Part shown: one piece after another, positions 48,239 to 59,310 of the stretch
How the letters are laid out: the number at the start of each line of letters is the position of its first letter
How positions within the stretch are numbered: the stretch's first letter is position 1
Assembly: GCF_040802235.1 (NCBI RefSeq)
Contig: NC_133166.1
Coordinates: 7,564,001-7,628,000, forward strand
Direction of reading: 5' to 3'
Source of the DNA: Manis javanica
Taxonomy: Eukaryota > Chordata > Mammalia > Pholidota > Manidae
Length of the DNA: 64,000 bases
Position numbers and translations under genes: made by a program
Notes under the pieces: model-generated
Told to the model about the DNA's origin: nothing
Databases searched by the model: none
The model's input: the letters and a program-made list of their open reading frames with translations, nothing else

Positions 48239-50401
48239 AATAAAATGCTTATTGGTTAAACCCAATTAGATGTTGAATAGACATCTCAGTTCTCCCACCC
48301 TTGTATTTCATTATTTTCATCTACCTTCAAACTTCTTTCAAACCATATATTCTTTCCTTAAAAAAATTTATTGTTAGTAATTCTTCCTTCCAACTCTTAG
48401 TTAAGTATGAATTCTTTCCAATTTTATTTTGAATATGAATTATTTTGAACTCAGCATAATTTTTAAAAATTTAATTAAGTTTATATTCTTTACACTCAGC
48501 AAGGCTACAGTGACCACCAATTCCTGTCTTTATTAGCAACCACATTAACAGTTAAATTGTTAATATAATATTTACTATGTGAAGTACTAGTTCTCTTCTT
48601 CCTTCAGGCTCAAAATTAAAAAAAAAAGTCCCTGTGGTCTGAAGGTAAGACATAAATAAATATAAGATGATTAGATTGTTGCTCTAATACAGTCATCTAC
48701 AAGATATTCCTATACTAGATCACCATGAGAAGTTCCTAAAATTTCAATTCTTTTTCTTTTCCATAGTGTTAAACAAAGCCACTGATTAACCAAGATTTAG
48801 GGGTTGTTAATCAAATTTACAAGGGTTTGCCAATTTTGCAGGTGAAAATGAATTATTGTTATTGTTTTAACTGCTTTCTCCTCATTGCTAACTAGATTGA
48901 ATATGTTATCCTGTTAATATTTTTTCTTCCATGAGGTAGCTATTCATAATATCATCCATTTTCCTATGGGATGCATTGTTTTTTTTCCTATTTTGTACGT
49001 GGGGATTCGTGATTGCATTCTGCATCCAAGTTCTTTTCTTTTAAAATCCATATGTATTACCCCAATTTTTCTTTGTAGAGCAAAAATTAGTGTTTTTATT
49101 AGAAAATCCTTATGATTATGGATACTGGCTATGCAAGTCAGAACAGTAGGGCAGTCATTCAGGGATGAAAAACAGGAGCAGGCTAGAGTCTAACTGGTAC
49201 AGGACCAAGATGTCCACAGGCAGTCAGGGGCACCTGGAGCAAGGTAGACCCACTTGTTGATTTGGAATTTTGTTCAGAGAAAGACCAAACCTTCCTTTAA
49301 AGGCCTCTGTTGATTAAGTCAAGTCCATGTACATAATTTCCTTATTCTTTTATGCACTTTAATTATACCTGCAAAGTCTCTTCCTGGAAGCACTTCAGTT
49401 AGTACTTGTTTGAATGAGCGGAAGAGATCGGAATATCCTATAAAATGGCTAGTTTCCTCCCTTGTATCTCTGTAGTTTGTTAGCATGAGCAGTTAGACAG
49501 ACATGAGCAGGAGGGGAGGAAGTAAGATGGCAGCCCACCCAGTCTCCACCCAGAGACTGCCCTTGTTTCCCTTAGACCAACCTTTTGAGGTATACCACAG
49601 ACTGATAAGCAAAATATACTGATCACAGGGAGGGTCCCAATTTGGAGCATGCGCACTAAAGGAAAACCGTATGCTCCCCTAACCCCGAGGCCAATATATT
49701 CATTTACATTGCGGTTTTGTGTGACACTCCTCTTCCCCGCTGTGGGTTTCGCTTAATCGCGAGGACACAAACAGGTGCAAAGAGGTTAGAGGGAAAGAAT
49801 CAAGGCGATCCCCGGGGCGGCGCGAGAATGACAGAATGGGAGGGAAGGAACCAAATACACCCTCTCTTAATTCTCTCAACTGAATTCTTTCCTTTGAGAA
49901 GACAAGAACTGAAGAATTCCATAATCCACTGCCTGCAGTTTAGCCTTGCCTGGATGACACCTCAAAAAACCCTTACAAAGCTGTGTGTCATTAAGTATAA
50001 AAAAGTATGAACAATATAAATATTGTTTCATTCTAGCCTTACTGGACAGGATGGCCATCCAAGAGAAAGTGCTGAAGATAGAATCTGTAACTCAGTAGAT
50101 GTATCATTTTAGTAAATGTTTCTTATTGTCATGCTAATAATATTGTACTGCAAATAATGTTGATAATTAGACATTTCAGTTTCTTAAATCACCCACTGTG
50201 AGTTTGCCTGATATTAGCACACTTTTATTTTTATGTTCTTCACTGTATGAATTGTTCTGTGGAATTGTTGCCATGTGGATGCATTTGTTTTAAAATATTA
50301 ATAAATCTCTTAGTTAAAACACACACACGGAAGATATCATGGACTAGATCAATATTTGCAAAGACCTTCATTTATGTAATGTGTTGAAGAGTATACAGTA
50401 T
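48239..50401. other. Intergenic, no gene
   Basis: AT-rich, except for 49480-49830, a GC-richer stretch that could be another LTR or leader remnant (no paired ends or AATAAA found). Short frames only. Confidence 0.4.
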
Positions 50402-50881
50402 TGTAATGAATAGCAAAGGTTTCTGCTCAGCCCTGTAGCCCTGCACAGTAGTCTCTCTAATCATCAAAGGGAATTTTGTTCACTGCTTAAGACTGTTGCA
50501 AACAGCCCCTTACCTGAAACTAACCTCCCCCAAGGAGATAAGGAAGTATATACAAGCTAACAATTGTTTTGTTAAGGGTTTGTAAGACTATCAACCAGAC
50601 CCACTGTCAATAGGAGTCATCTAATCAAGAAAGAAGTTTCACAACCCACCTCAGACATTTGCTGGTGCCCAGATATCTGGGGTGGACCCTGACCTTCTGG
50701 CCACCACCTCCTCCTTTTTCTCCCTTCCCTAACCTAAAAGGATGGTTCTTTACAATATTAGTCTACCATCTTCTGGGTTTTACTGGCTTTCTGAATAAAG
50801 TCTCCTTTCTTGCCCACAACACCAATCTCCCACTTATTGGCCTGTCCTGCAGCAAGTGGTACAAACTTGAACTTGGTTACA
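50402..50881 (+). repeat. Solo LTR
   Basis: 480 bp from TGTAATGAAT to CTTGGTTACA with matching inverted ends, flanked by GTAT on both sides (50398-50401 and 50882-50885). AATAAA is at 50794-50799. The family is unknown to me, but ends, duplication and polyadenylation signal agree. Confidence 0.88.
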
Positions 50882-50885
50882 GTAT

Positions 50886-51097
50886 TTTTCATGAAATCAT
50901 TCTCCATATTGTAGCACATTCAAGTTATAGACTATTTACTTATTTACTTACTTAGCTATTGAAAATAATGCTACAAACATCTCCTTTGTGTATATCCTTG
51001 TTTATGACAAATTCTATTTGAAAGATTCCTGGACATGATATTGCTGGGTTAAAAGATTTGTGAACATAAGCTTTTGATAGATATCTCCAGACTGTGC
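50886..51097 (-). repeat. Ancient L1 3' fragment, antisense
   Basis: Text such as AATAATGCTACAAACATCTCC.., ..GATATTGCTGGGTTAAAAG.. and ..TTTTGATAGATATCTCCAGAC.. is the reverse of old L1 3' sequence. It is cut by the next LTR. Confidence 0.6.
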
Positions 51098-51558
51098 TGA
51101 TGATGCCGGGGTTTTTGTTCACGAAACCGAAGAATGAGCTTCACAAACATTCAAGGAAGGAGAGCAAGGGCAGAGGCTTTTATTTAGAAATAAAGTGAGA
51201 GAATAGAGCTCCTGGCTCACGCCAGGAGGGGTCAAGAGAGCCCGTAGTGGTGTGTTGTCTAGGGGTTTTATAAGCAGTTGAGGATTTTTCGAGAACATGA
51301 AAAGAACTTAGGGGTGTGGACTTGCATCACCTGCCCTGTCCTCAAGGTGGGCTGGGTCAAAGTTTGATTGCCAGGGCTGATACCCTTGCAGAACACTCAA
51401 ACATTCCAGGCCAAGTTGCTTCTGGCCTTTTGACCTTTAACTGATCTCACTGAAGATGTCTATATTCTTAGGTATCTTTCCCTAGAGAATTAGTGTGACT
51501 TTGACTTTGCATAATGCTTAACAGAGTTTCATTGGGGACTTCTTTGCCCATTGTTACA
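51098..51558 (-). repeat. Antisense solo LTR
   Basis: On the minus strand it begins TGTAACAATGGGC and ends ..CCCCGGCATCATCA. TATAAAAC (reverse of GTTTTATA near 51266) and AATAAA (reverse of TTTATT near 51180) are in the right order. Flanks are GTGC and TTGC, an imperfect 4-bp duplication, so the 3' border may be off by a few bases. Confidence 0.75.
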
Positions 51559-53035
51559 TTGCTTTGACTGTAAATATTCCACCCTGCTTTCCCCCACCCC
51601 CCCGCGCCAGAGGCCCGCACCCTACTCTGACTACACCCACCATTCCTGTCTCACTAACACAGAAGAGGATGATCCTGCTCTGGCTGGAGTAGTTGTTGAC
51701 TCCTCAGCGCTTGTGCCCTAAACCATCCATTGAATGAGGAGCATAGTGGGTAGGCATAACTCGGGTCCAGGTGAACTGCCTGGTCACAAGTTCCCCACAG
51801 TCCCCAGAGCCAGGAACCAGGAGGGCACCACCTGCTGGGAGTCTGCGTCTTCTTGCTCTGAGAAAATTTTGAGAGTAATGTACTTAGTAAATTGGGGGCT
51901 AGAGAATGGGACTATAGGACCAGGGGTTCAACAGGAATGCGCAACGGGATGCACCCAGCAAATAGGGACAGTATAGGAGCCAGTGGGAAAGACTAGAAGC
52001 ATGTTTAGAAAAGGAACCAGAGACCTGACTGGGGTGGGAATGCTGAAGAAGGAGGTGATTCCCACCTGGCTTCCCCAGCATGCTTCTCCACCCCAGCCAC
52101 ACGCGCGCATGCACGCACACACACAGCAGCTCTTCTGTGACTGGAATTCCAGATTCCTTTTCTGGTTGGTACAGAAGCAAGGGATCAGCGGGTAAGTCAC
52201 TCGGCTGGCTTTAAGGTTTCTGGCTCCAAAGGAGCCACAGCTAATTTCGTTGACCTGGTGGTTGGGTGGCACTTTTCAGCACTGTCATCTGCCACTCATC
52301 CTTACCGTAGTTTGGGGTCCTGCTTCCCTGAGGATAGACAGGGCAAGCAGAGGTAACTGAAAAGCTGTTAGGGGGCTGACACTGTCTTTTACTGGAGAGG
52401 GTTTTGATAGTTTGATAGGCTTTGGGTAGTGTTTGAAGACAACATGTGAATAATCTTTCAGTTGGTCTAAATAATCTTTTAGCTGATATAAATAATGGTT
52501 ATATACCAATAGATATAAATAGTTGGTATCATCTCTCAGTCAAAAATTATCTGTGTCATTCTATTGTTATTTAGTTCTTGTAAAATAAAGTTATTTTTTT
52601 CTAGGTGTCTAATGAGACTGATAATACTTTAGGTATTTGGATTACAACTTTTCAGTGAGAGAAGTGATATTTAGTTGCTTAACAAGAGCTTAGTTCTGTA
52701 TCCATTTTTCTAAAGTAGAAAGAAAATAATAGAGATAAATATTATTTTTAAAATGATGTAGCCTGAGTCAAACCTCTCAGTTTTTTTCAGGAATCTATAG
52801 TCTGGCAGGCAGTATCAAAAATTAACTAAATTTATTTGCATTTTGTTCTCTTTAACTTTTTTAGACATGGCTTTCACTGTTTTATTATTTTTCTTACCTT
52901 TAAAAATGTAAATCATATTACTTTCCTTTAGCTTTATGACGTTTTCTTAGGAAAAATGTTCAACTGAATGCACATGGAAAAAAACTCATATTCGATCAAT
53001 GGAAAAAATATTGACTATATAAAGATAGAGTTGGT
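51559..53035. other. Intergenic, no gene
   Basis: Contains a short alternating CA/CG run (about 52098-52127). Frames such as 51734-51976 have no recognisable product. Confidence 0.4.
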
Positions 53036-53039
53036 CCCT

Positions 53040-53960
53040 GGACCGGCTGGAGCCATGTAGTCCAATATGCACCCTTCGAAATCTGGCTCGGAGGTAACGG
53101 CCTTGCGGGTCCAGTTCCATAGAGGTCAAGTTCAAGAGGGAGGTTAGGGATCGCCCGTGGTTCCAGCACCGGGCTGTGGAGGGAGCCCGGCTCGAACAAC
53201 CAGCTCAAGGGCGGAGTGGACAGCCAGAACCTCCGGCCTCCCTGGAGCAAGCCCGAGAAATCCCTGTTTTGCTAAGGCTGCCACGGCAGCGTGGAGTTAC
53301 CGGCGAACGGGACCAGGAGACAAAATGCGAGGTGCTCTAGTGACAAAGCGTCAAACACCGGCTCCCAGGGACTTGGGGTACCAGAGGGTCCATCTCCCAA
53401 GGCCTGGATCTCGAGAGGGTCTGCGGGAAAGCCTTAGGCACCGTTAGTCCTGGTAACTTTCCGGGAGGAGCCACGGCCCGGGGCCGGGAGGGACTTCAGG
53501 GCGTAAGGGGCGGTTCTCCAGGAGCTCATGACAAGCGCCCTGCACAGACGCGCCTGCGGTGCCCAGGCATCCTGGCCGCTCCTGGGACGCCCGGCACGGA
53601 GGGGGGTCCGCGAACCTGCGGACCTTCTCCGGCCGGTCGCGGACTCCCGGGCCCGGTGGCGGCTCTGCCAGCGCGCGGGCCTCACGGAACCCGCTCCTGC
53701 TCTTCCGAGAGCGCCCGGCGGGCCCTTTACCAGCGCATTACCGCTCTCTCCCCTTTTTCACACCCAGTGTCTGCAGCCTGTCCTTCAGTGCCCGCAGTAC
53801 GAGGGCTCCCAGGTGGGCTCGGCTCCTGGGCACCGCGGGAGGGAGACCTGCGGGGCCGCCGGCGCCCAGAGGAGCTCGGGAACCGCCGCGCTAGGTTGAA
53901 AGAGCAGCTGCCGGCAAGGACAGAGAAGGGAGAGCGTCCTGGGAGGTGGAAACGGTAGCG
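53040..53960. promoter_or_regulatory. Orphan CpG island
   Basis: About 0.9 kb of strongly CpG-rich DNA located downstream of UBTFL1. CTATATAAAG at about 53015 precedes it. A good acceptor, CTCTCCCCTTTTTCACACCCAG, ends near 53767 on the plus strand. Frames up to about 120 codons overlap on both strands, which is usual in such DNA, and none shows a known domain. It may be the promoter of an unannotated transcript. Confidence 0.65.
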
Positions 53961-55551
53961 TTCACCTGCGGTGTTTGCCCAGAGCTGCTTCTCAAACTGA
54001 GGGTTCAGAAAATACAAATTTAATTAAATGGAGCATCTGGGCCCTGCAGCCAAAAAACCACCTGTGAGCCAGGCAATTTATAAGCACTAAATCTAATCTT
54101 CACTTACATCCTGTGTGATTGTACTTCTACTGCCAGTTCATGAACGCATAGGTGAGGAAATCTATGAGAGATTATTTTAACCGATGCCATCTTGCTATAC
54201 CAGAAAAATCAGAATATTAGTCTGTATTTGTCCAGTATTTGTGCTTTTCCACCTCTTACTGATGGTACAGTCTGGTACTTCCTCTCTGCTAGACTGTGTC
54301 ACAGAGTCAGGAATTGTAACGTTCTCTTCTGTATCCCATGCGACTAGGACAAGGCTTAGAAAACAGTAGGTGCTGAATGAGTTTGAAAATGAGTGATTGA
54401 AAAGCATGATTAACAAGCAGAGGTATAAACGTTATAAAGAGTACCACTATTTTCTGGTACTGTGAGTGCATGCCTACAAAAAGACCCACACACATAGTGA
54501 CTTATTTCACTAAGTTATCAAGGAATAAGATAAACTCAAAACTTGTGTTCATATATCAAAGATACAACTACTGATGTGATGCTAATGATGAAACAAAAAG
54601 CCAAGAATGTTTAGAAAAGACAAGTATGAGATGGCACTAGCTTTAAGCAGACTTTCAAATAAATCAGGAAGCCAAAATAATTAAAGCAGTGTGGTACCAA
54701 TACTTGAATTCATAGGTACATGATCAGTAGAATAAAACAGTGATATATTTATATGCACACACATTCGTATACTGTATGATTCACTTGCACCTGGAGCCTT
54801 AGGATGGAGTTGGGGCAGAAACCAGAATAAATTCAGACAAGTCCTGGAAAATTAGTGCCAAGAATCAAAGGGGACTAATTCTGACAAGCAGCAAATTCAA
54901 GTGAAAAAGGGGAGTTAAAAAATTTTTTAATTTCTCATTGTTGACGTCGGTAAGAAAAATCTCATTGATAGCTAAAAGGTAAATACACGAACAGAAATGC
55001 TGCCCTCATGTCCCTGCCCCCTGCGGGGTAGAGCATGGCCAGCTTCTTACCTCAGAGTAGGGAGAGAACAGGAGTTTGACAGTTTGCTTAAAGGCCACTA
55101 ACTACCCTACCTCCCATCAGTCAAATCTCCTCCTCCCCAGTTGTGGCATGTGGGTCGTGAGGGGGAGTTCCAAAGAGAGGGTAGGGTCACAGGCTCGTGG
55201 GTATCCCCTACAGACTCTGGCAGCCAGACGGTACAAAACTCTCAGTTCAGGGAACCTGGTCAAATCCAGGGTGCCAACGCAGCCCAGTCATCTCATTGTT
55301 TAATTCCAACAGCATTTGGCATGGGACTTTTTAGACCTAGAATCCATGCTGGGGTGGATTCTGGGTATAAAGCGGGTTAGAAAGTACTGCTCGGAATCCC
55401 TTTTTTCCAACCAGTTAATCTTTGTATTGAGGTGGGAGAAAAATAAGGAAGTTAAATGAAAAGGACGGGCAGAAGAACCTTCAATAGGATGTAGATGGCC
55501 TTGCCTTTGGCTGAGAAGTCTGTACCCCCCCGCCGCCGGCGTTAGCAGAGC
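53961..55551. other. Intergenic, no gene
   Basis: An L2-like tail may lie at about 54290-54400 (..GACTAGGACAAGGCTTAG..GTAGGTGCTGAATGAG). The last part is the presumed 3' flank of UBTFL1. Confidence 0.4.
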
Positions 55552-56769
55552 TCAGCTGGAGTCCGAGGCACGGGAGTGTCCTGAGGAGGGTGAGCTGGAG
55601 TCACCGCCCTCAGACTCCAGGTCCTCATTATCCCCACTGCTGGAGGCCGGGGAGGCACTGCCTTCCGTCTCTGCCTCCTCCTCCCCGTTTTCTCCTGACC
55701 CCAATGAGGCATTGGTCTCTGATGACTCCCGCTCTGAAGCCTGCAGCCCCTGCTCCCATCCAAGCCCGTCTTGCAGACTCCTTGCTGATGGGGACTGTGG
55801 GTCTATCTGCGTGATCCTGGGGTTCGGGCCTCCCCACGTGCTCATGTTAGGCTTAGTGCAGGTCCGCTCTCTGTAGGCAGCGTACTCTTCGGGAGAGAGA
55901 CTCTGGAGCCAGTGATGCATGTCGGCCCTGTACCGTCTCTGCAGCTCCTCAGCCTGCTCCTTGTACCACTCCTTCTGTCTCGGGGGGACGCGCTGCCAGC
56001 GCCTGCTGATCTCCACCATGCGCTCCCGCAGGGGCACGTCTTGCAGCTCCCTGCTGGCCCACAAATCCTGGTAGAACTTGTGGTATCCGTTCATGGGGGG
56101 CTTTGGGGGCTCTCCATGGAATTTCATCTTCTTGGAGGAGTCGTTTTCTGGGAGAGACTTCGCTGCTTGCTCATTTCCCTGGACCTCCTTTTGGGGTGTG
56201 GTTTGTCTCTTCTTGGGGACACCAGACTCTTTGGAATTCTCCACTAGGTCAGGGTGGTCTGCCCTGAACTGAGCCAGTTTTTTCTTAAACTCCCGTTTCT
56301 CCTTTCGGAAATCTTGAGTGTATTTCCGTTTCACCTCCTCTGGGAGTTTCTTGTATACCTCGGACAGGAGCACGGTCAGCTCCCGGCTGCTCAGTTCAGG
56401 ATACATGTGGGAGTACTGGGGCTGCTTCTCCTTGAAGAAGCGGAGGTAAGCAGTTAGGGGCTTCTTGGGTAAGTCAGGATGTTTCTTGGGTTTTTTGCTT
56501 TTGTAGGGATTCTGAACACGCTCCTTAGCTTCCAGGACTAGTTCTGTCAAAGTGCGAAATTTTCTCAAGCTGTAAGATACCTCTAACCATTTGAGTTTAC
56601 ACGTTTCTCCAGAAAAATCTTTAAAAGCTACTTTTTCCCAGTCCATCTTTGACTGGGTTGTTTTGAACGTGTGGCTGCTGTCTTTGGATGGAAGGTTATT
56701 CTCCATACGTTCCAGTAACTCCACAATGTCTTCTTTGGACCAGTGGTCTTGGCCTTTAGGCAACGACAT
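55552..56769 (-). CDS. UBTFL1: UBTFL1, HMG-box retrogene
   Basis: An intact 405-codon frame from ATG 56769 (peptide MSLPKGQDHWSKED) to TGA 55554-55552. It derives from UBTF, the RNA polymerase I factor. The UBF N-terminal region is kept (residues 1-100, with WEKVAFKDFSGETCKLKW), then one HMG box (about 103-171, PKKPLTAYLRFF). The middle HMG boxes of UBTF are absent, and a second HMG box follows (about 222-290, KPPMNGYHKFYQ). The last 60 residues are rich in Glu, Asp and Ser, like the UBF acidic tail. Length, box positions and location upstream of NAALAD2 agree with human UBTFL1 as I recall it (about 393 residues). The mouse homologue acts in the preimplantation embryo; nuclear DNA binding is inferred. 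An open stretch continues 27 nt upstream without an ATG (GTG only), so I start at the ATG aligned with human. Confidence 0.94.
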   Translation of the reverse strand: MSLPKGQDHWSKEDIVELLERMENNLPSKDSSHTFKTTQSKMDWEKVAFKDFSGETCKLKWLEVSYSLRKFRTLTELVLEAKERVQNPYKSKKPKKHPDLPKKPLTAYLRFFKEKQPQYSHMYPELSSRELTVLLSEVYKKLPEEVKRKYTQDFRKEKREFKKKLAQFRADHPDLVENSKESGVPKKRQTTPQKEVQGNEQAAKSLPENDSSKKMKFHGEPPKPPMNGYHKFYQDLWASRELQDVPLRERMVEISRRWQRVPPRQKEWYKEQAEELQRRYRADMHHWLQSLSPEEYAAYRERTCTKPNMSTWGGPNPRITQIDPQSPSARSLQDGLGWEQGLQASERESSETNASLGSGENGEEEAETEGSASPASSSGDNEDLESEGGDSSSPSSGHSRASDSS

Positions 56770-56880
56770 TTCTAGGTTCCAGTTATGCAGACTCACAGCA
56801 GTTCAAATTTCTTCACTGTCAAGACTCATCATCTGGTGAATTATGTCTGAAAATCCTTCAGTGTGTGTGATTCTATGTGT
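56770..56880 (-). promoter_or_regulatory. UBTFL1: Putative UBTFL1 5' UTR with splice acceptor
   Basis: On the minus strand a long pyrimidine tract, TTTTTTTCTGTTTCTCCTCAG, ends at 56881. The 111 nt between it and the UBTFL1 ATG would be 5' UTR and contain a short upstream frame (MMSLDSEEI, then stop). The structure is inferred from consensus only. Confidence 0.5.
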
Positions 56881-57199
56881 CTGAGGAGAAACAGAAAAAA
56901 AGTTAATCTCCTTTGAGATAAATGAGATAATCACACACCCCACCCTTGGGATATATCCCTTTCTATAATTTAGTTTACCCTTAAAAATACAAATGAAAAC
57001 CAGCCCAATTCCTGAGTTCAGATTAGTGTTGAACATTAAAATGCTTCATTTGCACCATTAAAAATCCTTAGTTCCCATTCCTGCATACCTTCCCGTCAGT
57101 CTGACAACAGCTTTTCTTAACTACAAAAGAGTGAAAACAAATGAGCAGGAACTCATCAAGAGGCATAGGATAAGAGAAAGGGTGGGGAGTGAAAAATAT
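56881..57199. other. UBTFL1 upstream, nothing named
   Basis: No gene. If the two splice signals at 56881 and 59105 are used, this is the acceptor-side end of an intron. Confidence 0.4.
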
Positions 57200-57965
57200 T
57201 AAAGTGAAAAATGCCTAAAAAGAGAAAGGACTTTAAAATGAGATACCACCGTACCTCTATTAGCATGGCCCCAATCCAAACAGTGACAGCACCCAATACT
57301 GGCAAGGCTGTGAAGAAACAGGGAGTCTCATTCATTTATGGTGGGAATGTGAAATAGTACAGTCACTTTGGAAGACAATTGGAAAACAAGTTTCTTTAAA
57401 AATGAAACCTGCTCTTACCATACAATCCAGTAATCTTGCTCCCTGGCATTCAACACAAATGAGCTGAAAATTGATGTCCACACAAAAAACTTCTATAAGT
57501 GGTGTTGATAGCAGCTTTATTCGTAATTGTCAAGACTTGGAAGCAACCAAGGTGCCCTTAGGCAAGTTAGGGGACAAATGGAGGCAGGTCCAAACAATGA
57601 AATAGTATTCAGTGCTAAACAAAAAAGAGCAATGAAGCCAGGAAGAGACAGGAGGGCACTTTAAGTGAATATTACTAAGTGAACGAAGCCAGTTTGAAAA
57701 GCCTAAGTACTTCATGAGTCCTGCTATCTGACATTCTGGAAAAGATGAAGCTATGGGGACAGTAGAAAGATCACTGGTTTCCAGGGGTTGAGGTTAAGGG
57801 TCCTGATGACAAAATAATTAATCTAACAGCAGTATAATGGAACTATGATAGGAAGATGAGAGGACAAGCAGGATCTGCATGTGTGTATGAGAAGTGGTCA
57901 AGGAGTTAAAGAGCCAAATATTTCACTTCTAGTGAAATTAATAGATATTATTTGTATTAAGAAAT
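57200..57965 (+). repeat. Old L1 3' fragment
   Basis: Follows the L1 end of ORF2 (GAGATACCACCGTACCTCTA.., ..TGGTGGGAATGTGAAATAG.., ..GGAAGCAACCAAGGTGCCC..) and 3' UTR (..GATCACTGGTTTCCAGGGG..). Plus orientation, antisense to UBTFL1. Confidence 0.7.
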
Positions 57966-59099
57966 AAGGAAGAAGCATATGAAATGTAATCATACACAGT
58001 ATGATAGGGAGTCTCTTTTAGTAGAGATACAAAGATGAAGAAAACATATCCTTTATCAGAAGCCATAGAAAGGAACAAATAAAATATCTATAGGAAATCG
58101 CCATGATGGGGAAATACGCAGGTATTTTAGGAGCTGGTAAGAGGAAGCTCTTCTCTGCATTTTGTCTTCTGCACTAATACACAAAAGTGGTCTATTTACC
58201 ACCATTGATAGAAAAATATCTAAGAAAAAATGATTATGCACACATACTGTATCTACACTAACCAAAATCATTTTCAATGTTTTATTTTATTCTATTAAAA
58301 ATACCACACTACCATCTATCGCTAACACAAAATAATTGATTAGCATTATATTCATCTTTAACTATTAGCTTCAGTTCTGAAAATTTTAACAATTGAATTT
58401 TCTTTGATCATAACCCTTCTGCATTTAATTGACCTTAATATAAAGATCTACTTAGAGTAGCAAATCAACATATTACCAATCCTACCAGACTTATTATACT
58501 ATCAAAAGCATTTTCACATTTGGAAATATGTAAAACCCAAGTTAAAATGGCAGCCAGTATATCATCTATTATATTGTGCTTTAAAATAAATGACGGGAGG
58601 TAGTCAAAATTACCATTTCTAGACCAAAGTGAGCACAGAACTTCTGCTTTCTGCCATTCAGTGAGTCACCAATATTGTCCTTTCACAGTGATCACCAGTT
58701 TCTGGCACTTTGAACACCAAATGTGCAACTTTAAATGTCCTGAAGAAATAGTACTTTCACATTCTACAACAAAATTTTCCAATAAAGTTTTAGATCTCAT
58801 GCCAAATATGAAACTCACATTGTGGCAAGGATTTTCCACCCAGAAATTCCTGGCCTGTTTTTACACCAAAGATATCATAACATAACAGAGACAATCATAT
58901 TCATTTATAAATTTCAAACAATTATAGGTATTGAAATTCTATAGTTCCAGAGTAAACGGAAAGAAATTACACAATTATTTTTTAATGAGGTATATTCCAT
59001 CTGCTTGGGAAAGTCTTATGTCCACAGACACTTTAATTAAAAAAATTTTTTTTAATATTTAAGGGAAAGAAATATGAATTCATCTACTCAGAACTCTTT
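57966..59099. other. Intergenic, nothing recognised
   Basis: AT-rich. A block at 58590-58900 is less AT-biased, but its frame (58661-58885, +) has no known product. Confidence 0.4.
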
Positions 59100-59105
59100 A
59101 CTCAC

Positions 59106-59310
59106 CTGAAGATTCTGTAATTGGTCTCTTCAGAGCTGGTAGGAAAAGACCACCTAATTGGGCCAGAGTTCCACGATCTGTGCCCTCTGGATGGGACAGC
59201 AGCGTAACTCCAGCCAACTGCAAATGCCCCTGCACAGAACAAGCCTTGTTTTGGAATGCCTTAGAGGAGGATCTTTGAAGCCCCACCCTGATTAGGTTTC
59301 TGCAGTTCCC
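59106..59310 (-). promoter_or_regulatory. UBTFL1: Putative UBTFL1 first (non-coding) exon
   Basis: On the minus strand ..ACAGAATCTTCAG is followed by a perfect donor, GTGAGT (59105-59100). The 200 nt before it are GC-richer than the surroundings and include GGGTGGGGCTTC (near 59285), a KLF/Sp-like word. The upstream border is unknown. Joined with the acceptor at 56881 it would give a 2.2-kb intron in the 5' UTR. Confidence 0.35.

Noticed and set aside
53434-54017. Several overlapping 80-123-codon frames
   Set aside because: Same reason: GC-rich DNA with low stop density on both strands.
56770-56796. UBTFL1 start at 56796
   Set aside because: The codon there is GTG. The first ATG, at 56769, aligns with the human start.
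59098-59286. 62-codon minus-strand coding exon near the donor
   Set aside because: It has no homology; if the donor is real, the exon is more likely non-coding.
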